From Distichodus sexfasciatus (Eukaryota > Chordata > Actinopteri > Characiformes > Distichodontidae), in assembly GCA_032718565.1 (NCBI GenBank), contig JAVGVS010000656.1, positions 62,001 to 126,000 on the forward strand: DNA of 64,000 nucleotides, in the 5' to 3' direction. Below are positions 22,501-32,145 of the stretch, piece by piece. Both the position numbers and the translations under genes were made by a program. Numbering within the stretch: position 1 is the first letter of the stretch; the number at the start of each line of letters is the position of its first letter. Below the pieces are notes generated by a model that was given only the letters and a program-made list of their open reading frames with translations, was not told where the DNA came from and did no database searches.

Positions 22501-25500
22501 AACATGAATATGCGTGCACACACTCAGTCACACCTTACTTACCTCTCAGGGTAGTAGTGTGTGTGAATGCATGCAGTATCATGAGCACATGCCTGTTTAC
22601 TTGTACACTAAGCAGACTAATGATTTTTGCTTTTGGGGAGCTCACTGGATAATGGTAGCATCATAATTCTCATTGAAAATATAGTTCTTGGGATATGTTA
22701 TGACATGAAAATTTCAGTAAATAATGTGTATCCACTGTTACTAGACATAGGTCTGACCTGGAGGTTAGCACTGTTGCCTCACAGAGTGAGTTTGGTCCCC
22801 GAGTCGCAGGGGTGGAGGAAGTACTGGCTCTCAGGACTTAAGTAAAAGTACAATTAACCAGCAAAAAATATACTTAAGTAAAACTACTACATCATCAACC
22901 CTACTTAAGTAAAAGTAAGAAGTACTTACTTTTAAATGTACTTAAAGTACTAAAAGTAAAAGTACTTGTGCAATAGGTCTCTGTTGTCACTTAATGGTCT
23001 GTTTCAATATTTCAATAATATTATATCAGTCATCACATCAGTCATCAGTCGTTTAAGTGACATCACTGAATATAACGCTAGTCAAGCTAGGACGAAACAT
23101 AGGATAACTTATTGATTTAAAAAAAGGCCAATTGTCACAAGACATCGGGTAACGTATCTGTTGATAAACCGCTGCTAAGTGAACGAGCAGCTCATTACCT
23201 TGCATGGCAGCTAACATTACTGTCGATGGTGAACCTCATCATTTATCCCAGACAAGTGCCTCTAGTTCAAGACGGCAAAACGTTTTATACGTCTCCCATA
23301 TTGATGAATGAAAACTGTTGCAAAGCATCTCAATGTTGCGACCCCCTGGTAAGCGACGACGCAAAATAACCCGTCAGTCTGGTTGGTTTAAACCTCCAAG
23401 ACAGCCACATAACCTAGGCAACTTCAGCAAAAAAAGTGACAGGGCCAAGTAAAATGTAACGGAATGCATTTTAGAAATGTAGTGGAGTAGAAAGTATAGA
23501 TAATAGCTGCGACGTAGTGAAGTAAAAGTAAAAGTATTTATTATTATTTCTACTTAAGTCAAGTACAGATACGTGAAAATGTACTTAAGTACAGTAACAA
23601 AGTATTTGTACTTAGTTACATTCCACCACTGCCGAGTCACCAGTGAGGCCTTTCAGTGTGGAGTTAGCGTGCTCTCGCGCTGTTACTCTAAATTGGCCCC
23701 GTAAGATTTGAATGTGAGTTTTGGCTACGCGGAATACATGCATTTTCTCGAGGTGATTACAGATTGTCTTAAATTGCTGACATGTACATCTAAGCTGAAG
23801 GTGGAGGAGGTAAAAGTAACCTTTACACTTGCGTGTAATCCTTCCTTCTCAGGTGAACATGCCCGAGCTGGCTCTGCTTCGTTTTGTTGTTCTCGATGAT
23901 GACTATATCGGCGATGACTTCATCGGGCAGTACAGCGTCGCCTTCGAGTGCCTTCAGCCAGGCTACAGGAACGTGCCCCTGCTGGGCCTGACAGGAGACC
24001 CCTTACCCCACGCCAGTCTGTTTGTGCACGTGGCCATCACCAACCGCCGGGGTGGGGGTAAGGCCCAGAGAAGGGGCCTGTCGGTGAGGAGGGGGGTGCG
24101 GCGAGGACGCGAGTACGTCACCCTCCGAAACACGGGCATCAAGGTGCTGGACGACACCTTCCGTCTTGCCAGCGCTCCGCTCAAAGAGGCCACTGACCTG
24201 CGAGAGGATGCACAGGTAAGGATTTTTTTATCCATTAGCTGAAGGGAACTTCATTTTTATCTGCTTCAAGCCAATCTCTAAACTTTCGGTCATGGAACTT
24301 TCTAGGTCTGAAGCGTTTAGGTGGGAAATGAGTTTGTACGTCCATGCTGAGCGCTTTCCCATTTCAAAGCAGGTCTTACATACCTGAAATGAGGGTGTGT
24401 GCACACATGGTGAAGCATTTGTGAGATCAGATGCTGCCTGAGTGTGCTGAGAGGGCAGGTGAATAGCGTGAGCGAGAGGAGGATTGCTCCATATCTATAA
24501 ATACTGCACACTCCCACAGAACTGCTTATCTCAGACATGCACACACTCCCTCTCGCACAAACACTCACACACACACACACAGAAGCTAACACGCTCCCTC
24601 AGGTGGGTTATGGTAATAGCAGCAGTACGTCTACAAATCTGCCAGGTGGAAAATGGAAGATGACGCTCCTGTCTGTCACCCTCTGACACATCTAAAACCA
24701 TCTGATCACCCCCAAACTTGGCTGGTCACTAGGTGGCCAAACCGGAACAGACTTATAAAAGAGGACTCGATTTGTCTGTATAATGCAGGCAGATAATGAA
24801 CAGCAGGAAGTGATTTCAGCGGCGATAATGCTGTTGCCCTCTTTCTGTTTTTATGTATTGAAAAACGAGCCTCTGTTGCGTTTGTGGCAGGCAAAGTACA
24901 AGCGAACTGAAAGTATGAAAAGGTGTTTGTTGTTCTCCTTCGTTCAGCTGTGTTTTGTGTGGGTTTTTGCTGGAATAATTACACATCCGAAGGTGCTTTG
25001 AATCATAATATATCTGTATTCTTGTTTTTTTTTTTTTTTTTTCCACCCCCAGAGTGCTACAGTGGCATTCAAAGAGCAGTGTGGGCTCCCCCCAGTGGCC
25101 AAACTTAAGCAGTGCATCCAGAGCCTGGCCACAAGGCTGCAGGGCCCCGACGCACCCCCGGGAGCCACTCTTATCCTGAAAGACGGTTATCCCTGCCTGG
25201 AGCCTGTGGGAAACCTGAATGACACCACACGCAAGCTGCTTGCGGCCTACGACACGGTGAATAACGCACAACATGCGCAGTGATTGTTTGATTATTGCTT
25301 CAATGAACAGTGTTGGGGAATGACCGAATACACGTACCGACGTTACGTATTCAGATTACGAATTAAGAGTGACTGTATTCCTTTTTTACAGTTACAGTTT
25401 AAATTGATGGTAATCGGAATACAGTTACACTTAAAAATAATAGGTTACATGACAGTATTTTTCTGTTTCACATGTTTGTCCTCTCTGTAAAAAAGTACGG

Positions 25501-28500
25501 CCGAAAAAGCCGAAAGAGCCGAAAGCTCTTCAGAACACGCAACCAAGGATTCTAACGTAAACGCCCATTTAACGTAAGTTGCCGCAGTCACACAAAGGAG
25601 GAGTCAGTGCTGGAGCCAGTCTTGGAAATTCAGACAACACTTCACATCAAAAGAAGAAAGAAGACGGAAGATGAAGGGTGTGATTGCCACGTTCATACAG
25701 TTGTAAAAAGCAAGACAATGTGGAAGTAATCCAAAGTTCAGCATACTCACATTGAGTAATCTAACGGAATATCTTACAAATGGCATTGTAGGGCATGTAT
25801 TCTGTATTCTGTAGTGGAATACATTTTAAAAGTGACCTTACCTCTGATCGCGAATTGGGAAGATGAGACGAAAGCCATCTTCTGTCCTACAGGCCTAAGT
25901 CTAGTCTGTTATTTTCATGAGAAAAACCCAACCCTCACACAGCCTTTGGGCACAGAGGAGGATACATTACTGCAGGGGATTTTTCCGACTTGGACATTTG
26001 CCTGAAGGAATAACAGAGCATTTATGAAGCCTAAATATAAGCCTCCATTAGTGGGCACATGCATGACCTCTGCCCATATGGTTTGACAGCACTGTTCTGC
26101 TCCATGAATGATTGAATCCCCTTCCTGTCATAGTATTATGTCCAGCCGCTTGGTGACGTTACAAGCGAACACAACAATGAGACCGGATCCAGTGCAAGTG
26201 CTCTGTTCCCATGTGCTTTATTACTGGTTGCTTCAACTATTATATATTACTAGTCACCAGTTTAAATATCATCTAGTTAAAATAACCAACAAATTGGGGT
26301 GGTGCAGGTTACAGGTGTTTGGGGAGGGGCTAAGGGCACTTGGCGTCTTTTTTGACGAGAAAAAGTTGACAACGGCGCTTTTGTAGCAAAAAAAAAAAAA
26401 GCTGGCAGCGTTCGGTTACAAATAGCAGCAGTGCTGTGTGATGTAAAAATGTCGAGAAAGAGAAAGTTGGCTCTTGCGTTGGCTTTTGAAGTTACCGGGG
26501 AGGAGAATGTCGGTTCACAAAGACGTTTGTGGGTGCACGGCATTATACGGGGAAGGAAACTGTATGGTGCTTACAACAATTCAGTCCAGGAGCTCCGGTT
26601 GGATGATGCACGGTTTGTGGCATATTTTAAGTTGTGTACTCATATCATACAGCTCCTTGTGCTCCGAAACAAGGACGATTAGTTTATCTACCGGCACCGT
26701 CTCCATTTTTTCTTGCTGTTCTTGTTGTTATGGAAACGACAGGTCTCGCTGCTGGCTTGTCACTGGTCAGCTGTCAAAAAGGCGCTTGACGTAGGGCGTT
26801 CTTTTCAGAAAAGTTGAACTTTTTTCAACTTGAAAAGACGCTCTGAGCTGCATAGGGTTATAATGTAAAACAGACGCTGGCAGTTTGAAAAAAGATGCTA
26901 AGTGCGAACATAGCCTAACAGTACCAACTTCTTTTTTCAGTAGATTATCAGTAGCAAAGCTACTTTTGAAATGCTGCAGCTTTTAAAGTAAGTATCTGTT
27001 TTAGGGATGCACCGATCGATTGGCCAGCGATTGGAATCGGCCGATTTTTGGCCTGATCGGCCTGATCGGTGATCGGCCGATCACTCACACGTATTGACGA
27101 TTACAGACCGATCTTGCGCATGCGCATTACTTGCAGCACAGCCACGCGCGCATTCAGGCAGCGTTCACATATACGCTCAACGGAGGCGTTTCTCATTCAC
27201 TTTGAATGGGGTGACATCGTGCGGCGACGAAATGAATTTTGGGTGCGAGAGCATGGCGTCACATCAATGCCAAAACTAGAGCGCGCAAAATGGCTTGCCG
27301 CAAAAAAATTGCGGGCGTAAATTTCAAAGTCGCGCGCGTGAATGTGAAACTCGAGAGTACAAAATTAAGAATCAAGTGCGCGGTTGTGATAATATTGCAC
27401 GCAAACTGTATTTTTCCTCTCGCGAATGCGTTTTTTCCTCTTGATGTGTTAAATGTCCTCGCAGTTTGAAAGGGGGTGCAGTTTTGGCAGTCTGGGGGCG
27501 GGGTTTTGGCAGCTTCTGCGAATCCTATTGGCCGAAGGCTCCTGGTCTTGTGATTGACTGCAAACTACAGACAGTTTTTACAGAAAAACCAAAGATGACG
27601 TAGAAAGAGGAACGGCGACAGGTAGATTAAACCAGTTATAGTTTATCAATCTTATAATTATAATTTAATAGTTAGGTCGTTAGTTACACGTTTAATAAGC
27701 ACGCAATCAACGGCTCCCCTCGCCCACTTGTCTGTCCCCAATTCAACATAAACACACATGCACAAGTCAATCATAAGATGGTCACAGATGATCGGCCGCT
27801 TCATAGTTGAGATACAGGCTTCAGAAATCTGATAAATCACCTTCGACCAAAATACACAATGCCAAGTAGGCGCATTTTTCGACGCCGAGTTACCGGAGTT
27901 GTTATATTTGTACTTTTAATGAGGTTCATTTTATTTATTAAAATTTAAAGAAAATTTGTTATGAAAATAAAGCATTATATTAAAGAAAATTAGGTTTTTG
28001 TTTGTATTTGCTGTAGAGCTGCCAACTATTATATGTCACTATTATAAAAGTAACTAGTAAACAGGGAAAGTAACTACCACGTTAAATTAAAAAAGTTGAA
28101 CCCATTTTTTTGTGTCAATGTCGTCGACTACTCGCAGTAGCTGTAATTTTCTGTTACCTGGGGAAAAAATCGGTATCGGAAAAATCGGTATCGGCCGATC
28201 ACACTTACAAAAAAATCGGTAATGGGAATCGGCCAAGAAAATTGCAATCGGTGCATCCCTAATCTGTTTATATATAATATAAACATGCAGGGGGGGTTGC
28301 ACATATGTGAAATGAGCCATTTTTTATTTTGTATGTTGATTACACTTATTAAGCCAAGCACAAGAATTTTCATACTGAAAAATACTTTTCATTCTATATT
28401 AATTCATGCTATAAATATTAATGTTGTGAGGTATAAACTTAGAGAAGAGAGAGCTTCACTTTATATAAAACTGTCAGACAAAGCAACATCAAGATTTAAT

Positions 28501-28802
28501 AAACCAGTTTAATCCCGTCTATCTGACCAGTTGAATGTTTTTTAAGGCTAAATCAGTCACTTACCCAGCAGGGGAAACTGTCTGGAAAAAAATGAAAAAG
28601 GGGAGAGTTTCAGGGCTCCAGAGCAGTGAAATTGGGATGGTAGTCCACGAGCCAGAATAGGGAATAGTGCAAGAAAACGCAAACCTAACGCAAACAGCCC
28701 AAGCCAAAATCACGAGCAGTCAGTTTATATGTTGTGACTTTCAGCCCATCCAGTCTAGACTGTGACTGTTGAAGGTGTTCTCTTCTGTTGTCTTGTCTTG
28801 TC

Positions 28803-28852
<50 letters not shown>

Positions 28853-28900
28853 CTCTATCTATCTATCTCTCTATCTGTCTGTCTGTCTGCTGTCTATCTA

Positions 28901-28977
<77 letters not shown>

Positions 28978-28995
28978 TTGTCTGTCTGCTGTCTA

Positions 28996-29090
<95 letters not shown>

Positions 29091-29095
29091 GTCTG

Positions 29096-29168
<73 letters not shown>

Positions 29169-29198
29169 TTGTCTGTCTGCTGTCTATCTATCTATCTA

Positions 29199-29229
<31 letters not shown>

Positions 29230-29249
29230 GTCTGTCTGTCTGTCTGCTG

Positions 29250-29304
<55 letters not shown>

Positions 29305-29339
29305 GTCTCTGTCTGTCTGTCTGTCTATTTGTCTGTCTG

Positions 29340-29401
<62 letters not shown>

Positions 29402-31598
29402 GTCTATCTGTCTGTCTGTCTGTCTGTCTATTTGTCTGTCTGCTATCTATCTATCTATCTATATATCTTTCTATCTATCTATCTATCTATGCTACATTTG
29501 TGTAGATGAATAGATAGATAGATAGATAGATAGGTAGATAGATAGATAGATAGATAGACAGGCGAATTATTTATTTTTTATTTATAAGTTAAGTGTTTCA
29601 TGTTGAAGGATTTCTTTGAGAGCTAAGACATGGTAGAGGAATGAAAAGCTGGCACAGTGATCGCTCTCTCTCTGTCTCTCTCTTTCTGCTGGCCTGTTGA
29701 CTCAGGGTCTGGTGGTTCTTCTGAAACTGAGGCAGACAGGCACAGTTTGGCCTTGGTGTCTGGCTGGGCTGCATGTTATAAATATCTACACTGTGGGAGC
29801 GGGCAGGCAGGGTCTCTGGCTCACTGTGATGATGATGATGATGATGATGATATGTGTGTAATCGTCTCATTGTCCGGATGTCCTCCACAGATGATATCAG
29901 CCAACAAACAACTAATAGAAAATGCAGACAGCGTGCAGGAGAGAATCGCTCAGGTGCAGAGAGAAGGTGAGTTCAGCATGGAGCATGAAGGGAGACACGA
30001 TTTCAAAAAGATCTGACATATTTATATCTTTGGTTTGTTGTTTGCAAATGTCTCTTGACTTTCCCTGAAAGCATGTTTTTCTAGGCAGTTGTGACTGTCA
30101 GAAATTAAAAACGTGCAATATTGGGAAGGGAAGTCTCAGATCAACTGAAAAATTATTACCTAGGCACAGTGCCAGTCTTGCTGAACATTTATATAAAAGA
30201 GGATAATCTTGATAAGAGTTTCATTTTTAAATGGGAAAAACAGTGTAAAAATCACTTCCTTACTCTTCATACTCCTACTTAGGCTTGGTAAATGATAGTG
30301 ATTTTGTGTGCTGTATTTAAATGAACAGCTGATGTGTGTTTCATTAGCATTCAAGTACTTTGCGTTCTCAAGCTGTTGTTGTGCTCCTATTTGCTCATTG
30401 CCATGGGTATCTGTGGGTGTGTTATCAGAAGGAAGATTAGACTAAAAGGTACATGATGTTATAAAGTCACAAGACCCATTTTCATTGTAATGCGCCCTCG
30501 GCCTTCACTGAAAGGCTTATCCTGAACGAACAGATGGAGAATAACGTTGGGACATTATAGATCTCTCTCCCCCTCTATCTTCTTACACACACAAACACAC
30601 ACTGACAAAACACACAAACTCTGTGCCATTTCTCATTAAGCTGGACTTACCTCCTTGCCTGCAAATGAACTCCGTTTAAAAAAGCTGGCCGCGGAGGGGA
30701 GGTGGAACGCTGTGCTCTCATGTCCTTATGAGGGAGAAATGCCAAAACAGATCAGGACGAGCGTCACGTTGCCGGTCTGAAATGATAAAATGAGAGAGGA
30801 GCAGGAGGACAGATTAGAAAAGCGAAGAAGTATGAGGGGATTCATAAAATGGGACATGGGTTGATAAAAATAAGCCATTCTTGATCAGCAGAATTTGTGT
30901 GGCGTTGTACTGAAAAGTGTTTTAAAATATGTGTGCATGTCTGTGTGTGTACGTCTGGTACTACAAATGACACAAAATGTTGACATTGTGCTAGCCAACA
31001 TTTTCTTTCTTGAAGCCTAAGGTGGGCACTTAAGAGTTAAAGGTTAACTAAACAGAGTGAAGACAATGGGTAGATGATCTTGAGAATTGAGATTAAGAAG
31101 TCCTGCTCTTACGTTTTTGACCTGCAACTAACATGTGCCCCAGGCATGGTGTTCCACGAGGATCTGCCCAAACTGGGGGAGAAAGAGAATCTGAAGGGGC
31201 GTAAACAGAGCAAAGCTGTGGAGAGCTTCACCTGGAACATCACCGTGCTGAAGGTGAAGGGCTTGATCTATTCTCTTCTCACACTTTCACTCTCTCAATT
31301 TATTAGATAAGAGTATCATAATAACTTCATGATCCAGTGTCCAGTTCCGGTGTCCTGGAGGTTTTCCATTATATTTGAGTTCAGAACATTGACAACCCTG
31401 CACTAAAGCATCTTCATCTGTCTCTGACAGGGCCAGTGTGACCTTCTACGCACGGCTAAAACGGACGCTCTGGACAGTTTGAGGCAGCTGGTGCTGGCCT
31501 GCGAGGCCTGCGGTCTGACCACCACCCCTGACCTCCAGTACACCCCACACGGCTTGACCTCCAGACGGGGCAGCAGCCACGGCAACGGCCGCATCTAA
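16609..31598 (+). CDS. plcl: Inactive phospholipase C-like protein (PLCL/PRIP family), seven 3' coding exons
   Basis: Joined exons 16609-17232, 18202-19902, 23853-24215, 25053-25256, 29891-29966, 31144-31253 and 31431-31598 total 3246 nt in one frame, giving 1081 residues and a TAA stop. All introns are GT-AG. Domain order is a KTVSF PP1-docking motif, PH domain, degenerate EF-hands, PLC X domain, acidic linker, Y domain, C2 domain and a C-terminal helix. This is the architecture of PLCL1 and PLCL2, cytosolic scaffolds that bind inositol phosphates, protein phosphatases and GABA-A receptor trafficking factors in mammals instead of cleaving PIP2. Catalytic X-domain residues are missing here. 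The N-terminal exon with the start codon is not found and is presumably upstream. Some segments resemble PLCL1 (N-terminal PH region) and others PLCL2 (C2 and C-terminus), so the paralogue is unresolved; a fish-specific paralogue (zebrafish nomenclature includes a plcl5) is possible. The family call is very secure. Confidence 0.96.
17233..18201 (+). other. PLCL intron between exons A and B (969 bp)
   Basis: GT-AG intron. It includes GT-rich sequence near 17600-17650. No other feature is seen. Confidence 0.85.
18202..19902 (+). CDS. plcl: PLCL exon B: EF-hands, dead PLC X domain with 15-His tract, Y domain, start of C2
   Basis: The acceptor ttcag ends at 18201 and the donor gtaaga starts at 19903. 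The exon is 567 codons, phase 0 at both ends. It opens with VRLRFKEIQRSKEK, the PLCL EF-hand helix, and continues with CELCTRPDVYFLLVQLSKD. The X domain begins near PLCHYYVSASYRSYLLDD. The first catalytic His and the neighbouring Asn of active PLCs are Tyr-Arg here (18601-18606). Glu is kept in CLELG (18691), but the following Asp is Gly (18697). The second His loop is replaced by sequence ending in 15 consecutive His (18760-18804). The later catalytic Glu is Cys (18889). An acidic X-Y linker (19063-19128) and a Ser/Thr/Pro/Gln-rich insertion (19291-19362) interrupt an otherwise conserved Y domain (LDSSNPNPQGYW, FAQNGGCGYVLKP). The C2 domain starts at TLRVKVISAHSLP and the exon ends FDETFEFQ. 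Confidence 0.97.
18760..18804 (+). repeat. In-frame tract of 15 histidine codons in the X domain
   Basis: Fifteen uninterrupted His codons lie between Lys and Ser-Pro in exon B. Eleven are CAC and four are CAT (2nd, 8th, 10th and 11th), so the DNA is not a pure trinucleotide run. The tract replaces the loop that carries the second catalytic His in active PLCs. It could chelate metal or act as a flexible linker; function is unknown. Confidence 0.98.
19903..20989 (+). other. First part of PLCL intron between exons B and C
   Basis: Non-coding. A repeat-free stretch near 20575-20790 may belong to a conserved block. No exon is seen. Confidence 0.6.
20990..21400. promoter_or_regulatory. Candidate conserved intronic enhancer
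   Basis: A repeat-free, moderately GC-rich block with several homeodomain cores (CTGTAATTAAGG, CTGTAATTACGG, GCCTAATTATG, GCTGTAATTAGCAG). It stands out from the AT-rich, repeat-laden intron around it. There is no open frame or splice context. Conservation could not be tested here. Confidence 0.4.
22735..23710 (+). mobile_element. tRNA-type SINE interrupted by a hAT element
   Basis: The left half (about 22755-22806) reads GGTTAGCACTGTTGCCTCAC and AGTTTGGTCCCCGAGTCG. The right half (23632 to about 23705) reads CAGTGTGGAGTTAGCGTGCT and TAAATTGGCCCCG. Together they match a widespread teleost tRNA-SINE (tRNA head, then TGTGTGGAGTTTGCATGTTCT body). The two halves are separated exactly by the hAT insertion. 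Confidence 0.7.
22807..23631. mobile_element. Non-autonomous hAT element (825 bp) with 8-bp target duplication
   Basis: It starts CAGGGGTGGAGGAAGTACT and ends CATTCCACCACTG, imperfect inverted ends, with repeated TACTTAAGTAAAAGTA subterminal motifs at both sides. Flanks are CCGAGTCG (22799-22806) and CCGAGTCA (23632-23639), a 7/8 match as expected for a hAT 8-bp duplication. No transposase is present. Confidence 0.85.
23853..24215 (+). CDS. plcl: PLCL exon C: rest of C2 domain and following linker
   Basis: The acceptor ccttctcag ends at 23852 and the donor gtaagg starts at 24216. The exon is 121 codons, phase 0. It opens VNMPELALLRFVVLDDDYIG, continuing the C2 domain directly from FEFQ of the previous exon, and retains the Asp-rich DDDYIGDD loop plus FECLQPGYRNVPL and ASLFVHVAITNRRGGGK. 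These are hallmarks of PLCL2 and PLCL1. A basic patch (RRGLSVRRGVRRGREYV) and a helical segment (PLKEATDLREDAQ) close the exon. Confidence 0.96.
25053..25256 (+). CDS. plcl: PLCL exon D: post-C2 helical region
   Basis: The exon is 68 codons, phase 0, between an acceptor with an 18-T tract (25025-25042) plus ccacccccag and a weak donor, gtgaat. It encodes SATVAFKEQCGLPPVAKLKQ through PCLEPVGNLNDTTRKLLAAYDT. This is colinear with the segment of mammalian PLCL1 that reads KELCGLPPIASLKQC. The match to family sequence on both sides fixes the splice sites. The predicted function is part of the PLCL C-terminal helical extension. Confidence 0.94.
25306..25850 (+). mobile_element. Degenerate hAT-like element, left end preserved
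   Basis: It begins CAGTGTTGGGGAATGACCGA immediately after exon D (49 bp past its donor). Subterminal GTATTC...GGAATACAGTTAC motifs occur at both ends. The right end (TAGTGGAATACATTTTAAAAG) lacks the terminal CCAACACTG. A related right end lies at 63240-63346. An internal GCCGAAA-type short tandem lies at 25500-25530. Confidence 0.6.
26326..26907 (+). mobile_element. Internally deleted PIF/Harbinger element
   Basis: The left end GGGCACTTGGCGTCTTTTTT and the reverse complement of the right end (CGCACTTAGCATCTTTTTTC) are inverted repeats. It encloses an N-terminal nuclease fragment (26449-26682). The subterminal AAAAGTTGAACTTTTTTCAACTT palindrome near 26810-26835 is typical of fish Harbinger copies. 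Exact ends and the 3-bp duplication are uncertain. Confidence 0.65.
26449..26682 (+). pseudogene. Harbinger (PIF) transposase N-terminal fragment
   Basis: The frame starts MSRKRKLALALAFEV and contains RRLWVHGIIRGRKLYGAYNN then SVQELRLDDARFVAYFKL. This is the conserved WVHP...GE(F/Y)xxLVQELRLDxxxFxxYFR start of HARBI1-like nucleases. It stops within about 20 residues, and no DDE catalytic region remains. Probably non-functional. Confidence 0.8.
27002..28261. mobile_element. Complete non-autonomous hAT element (1260 bp) with perfect 8-bp target duplication
   Basis: The ends are TAGGGATGCACCGATCG and the reverse complement of ATCGGTGCATCCCTA. Target duplication ATCTGTTT lies at 26994-27001 and 28262-28269. 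Many ATCGGCCGATC motifs occur at both ends. Interior frames (up to 83 aa) show no transposase domain, so it must have been moved in trans. Confidence 0.9.
28804..29490 (+). repeat. Very long (TATC)n/(TGTC)n compound microsatellite
   Basis: About 690 bp of nearly uninterrupted TATC with blocks of TGTC and occasional TGC breaks, preceded by (CTTGT)n at about 28785-28803. All three forward frames are open over about 240 codons only because the unit lacks stops; this is not a gene. It lies in the intron between exons D and E. Confidence 0.98.
29511..29560 (+). repeat. (GATA)n tract in inverted orientation to the TATC repeat
   Basis: About 12 GATA units begin only about 20 bp after the end of the TATC array and are complementary to it. 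A GGTA interruption occurs in the middle. Confidence 0.95.
29828..29851 (+). repeat. (GAT)8 microsatellite close to an exon acceptor
   Basis: Eight GAT units about 40 bp upstream of the exon E acceptor, in the usual branch-point region. Confidence 0.9.
29891..29966 (+). CDS. plcl: PLCL exon E: short C-terminal helix exon
   Basis: This 76-nt exon encodes MISANKQLIENADSVQERIA plus QVQRE and ends in phase 1. The acceptor is tcctccacag and the donor gtgagt. The first codon is ATG but it is internal: the family has Met at this place (MIQ...IENADAV in PLCL2). A (GAT)8 repeat lies 40 bp upstream of the acceptor. The splice frame with exon D (phase 0) and exon F (phase 1) is consistent. The heptad-like pattern suggests a coiled-coil helix. 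Confidence 0.93.
30640..30900. promoter_or_regulatory. Possible conserved block in intron E
   Basis: A repeat-free block unlike the surrounding AT-rich intron, with TAAAAAAGCTGG and AAATGATAAAATGAGA. No frame or splice support for an exon. Weak evidence. Confidence 0.25.
31144..31253 (+). CDS. plcl: PLCL exon F: conserved ESFTWNITVLK segment
   Basis: The acceptor gccccag ends at 31143 and the donor gtgaag starts at 31254. Two bases complete the split Gly codon from exon E, followed by 36 codons: MVFHEDLPKLGEKENLKGRK then QSKAVESFTWNITVLK. The last part is nearly invariant in the PLCL family. Intron F, the next one, is only 177 bp. Confidence 0.96.
31431..31598 (+). CDS. plcl: PLCL exon G: terminal coding exon and stop
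   Basis: The acceptor tctctgacag ends at 31430. Fifty-five codons plus TAA (31596-31598) encode GQCDLLRTAKTDALDSLRQL through CEACGLTTTP and a short basic/Gly/Ser tail ending GNGRI. The start matches GQADLL/GQGDLL of mammalian PLCL proteins. The tail after CGL diverges and is shorter than the mammalian one, which as I recall continues with a charged SLE-rich segment. Confidence 0.94.
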   Translation, partial: GQCDLLRTAKTDALDSLRQLVLACEACGLTTTPDLQYTPHGLTSRRGSSHGNGRI

Positions 31599-32145
31599 GC
31601 CCCCTTTCTCCGCCACAATCGCGGTCCCTTAAAATGAAGACGGAATGAGAGGATGGATGGATAAAACAGATAGACAGGCAACGTATTTTCCTAGTGCAAT
31701 AGATGAAATCCTCTTCTATCAGCTGAGTAGAAGTATGGCCAGTTGAAGTGCTTAGAAAAACACGCTTGTGAATGTACAGATCTGGAGCTTACATAGTGAC
31801 CTGTATTAGAGGACCAAGAGAATTCTTCAACGGCATGTAAGGACACTCTCGAGGAAACGGTTCTCATCCAGTTTCTGGAAAGAGCTCAACTAAAATGTAG
31901 CATTCCTGCTGTTTCGTTGATTGGAGTGTGGAAATTCTTCACACAGTGATAGGGTAGGAATAATTCTTAGAGAGCCCTGGATCTTTAGTTCTGTGAAAAG
32001 AAGGAGTTTATAGTTGATTCACCATTTCCTAGGCACTGGAGTAGAGCAGAGTGCAGTAAACAAGCTTCCCAAAGCTCTCTACGTCACCAGTCTTCAGGAT
32101 CATCTGACCAATTCATGTTTAGAAGCTCACACTGCCATAACCAGG

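Noticed and set aside
28999..29300. CRISPR-like spaced repeats
   Set aside because: Eukaryotic tetranucleotide microsatellite with no conserved repeat/spacer structure.
28762..29513. Three overlapping frames of 241-247 codons reading YLSIYLS/CLSVCLS repeats
   Set aside because: Translation of the TATC/TGTC microsatellite, open in all three frames because the unit has no stop codon.
29891..29966. ATG at 29891 as an alternative start
   Set aside because: It is the first codon of an internal exon and matches an internal Met of the family.
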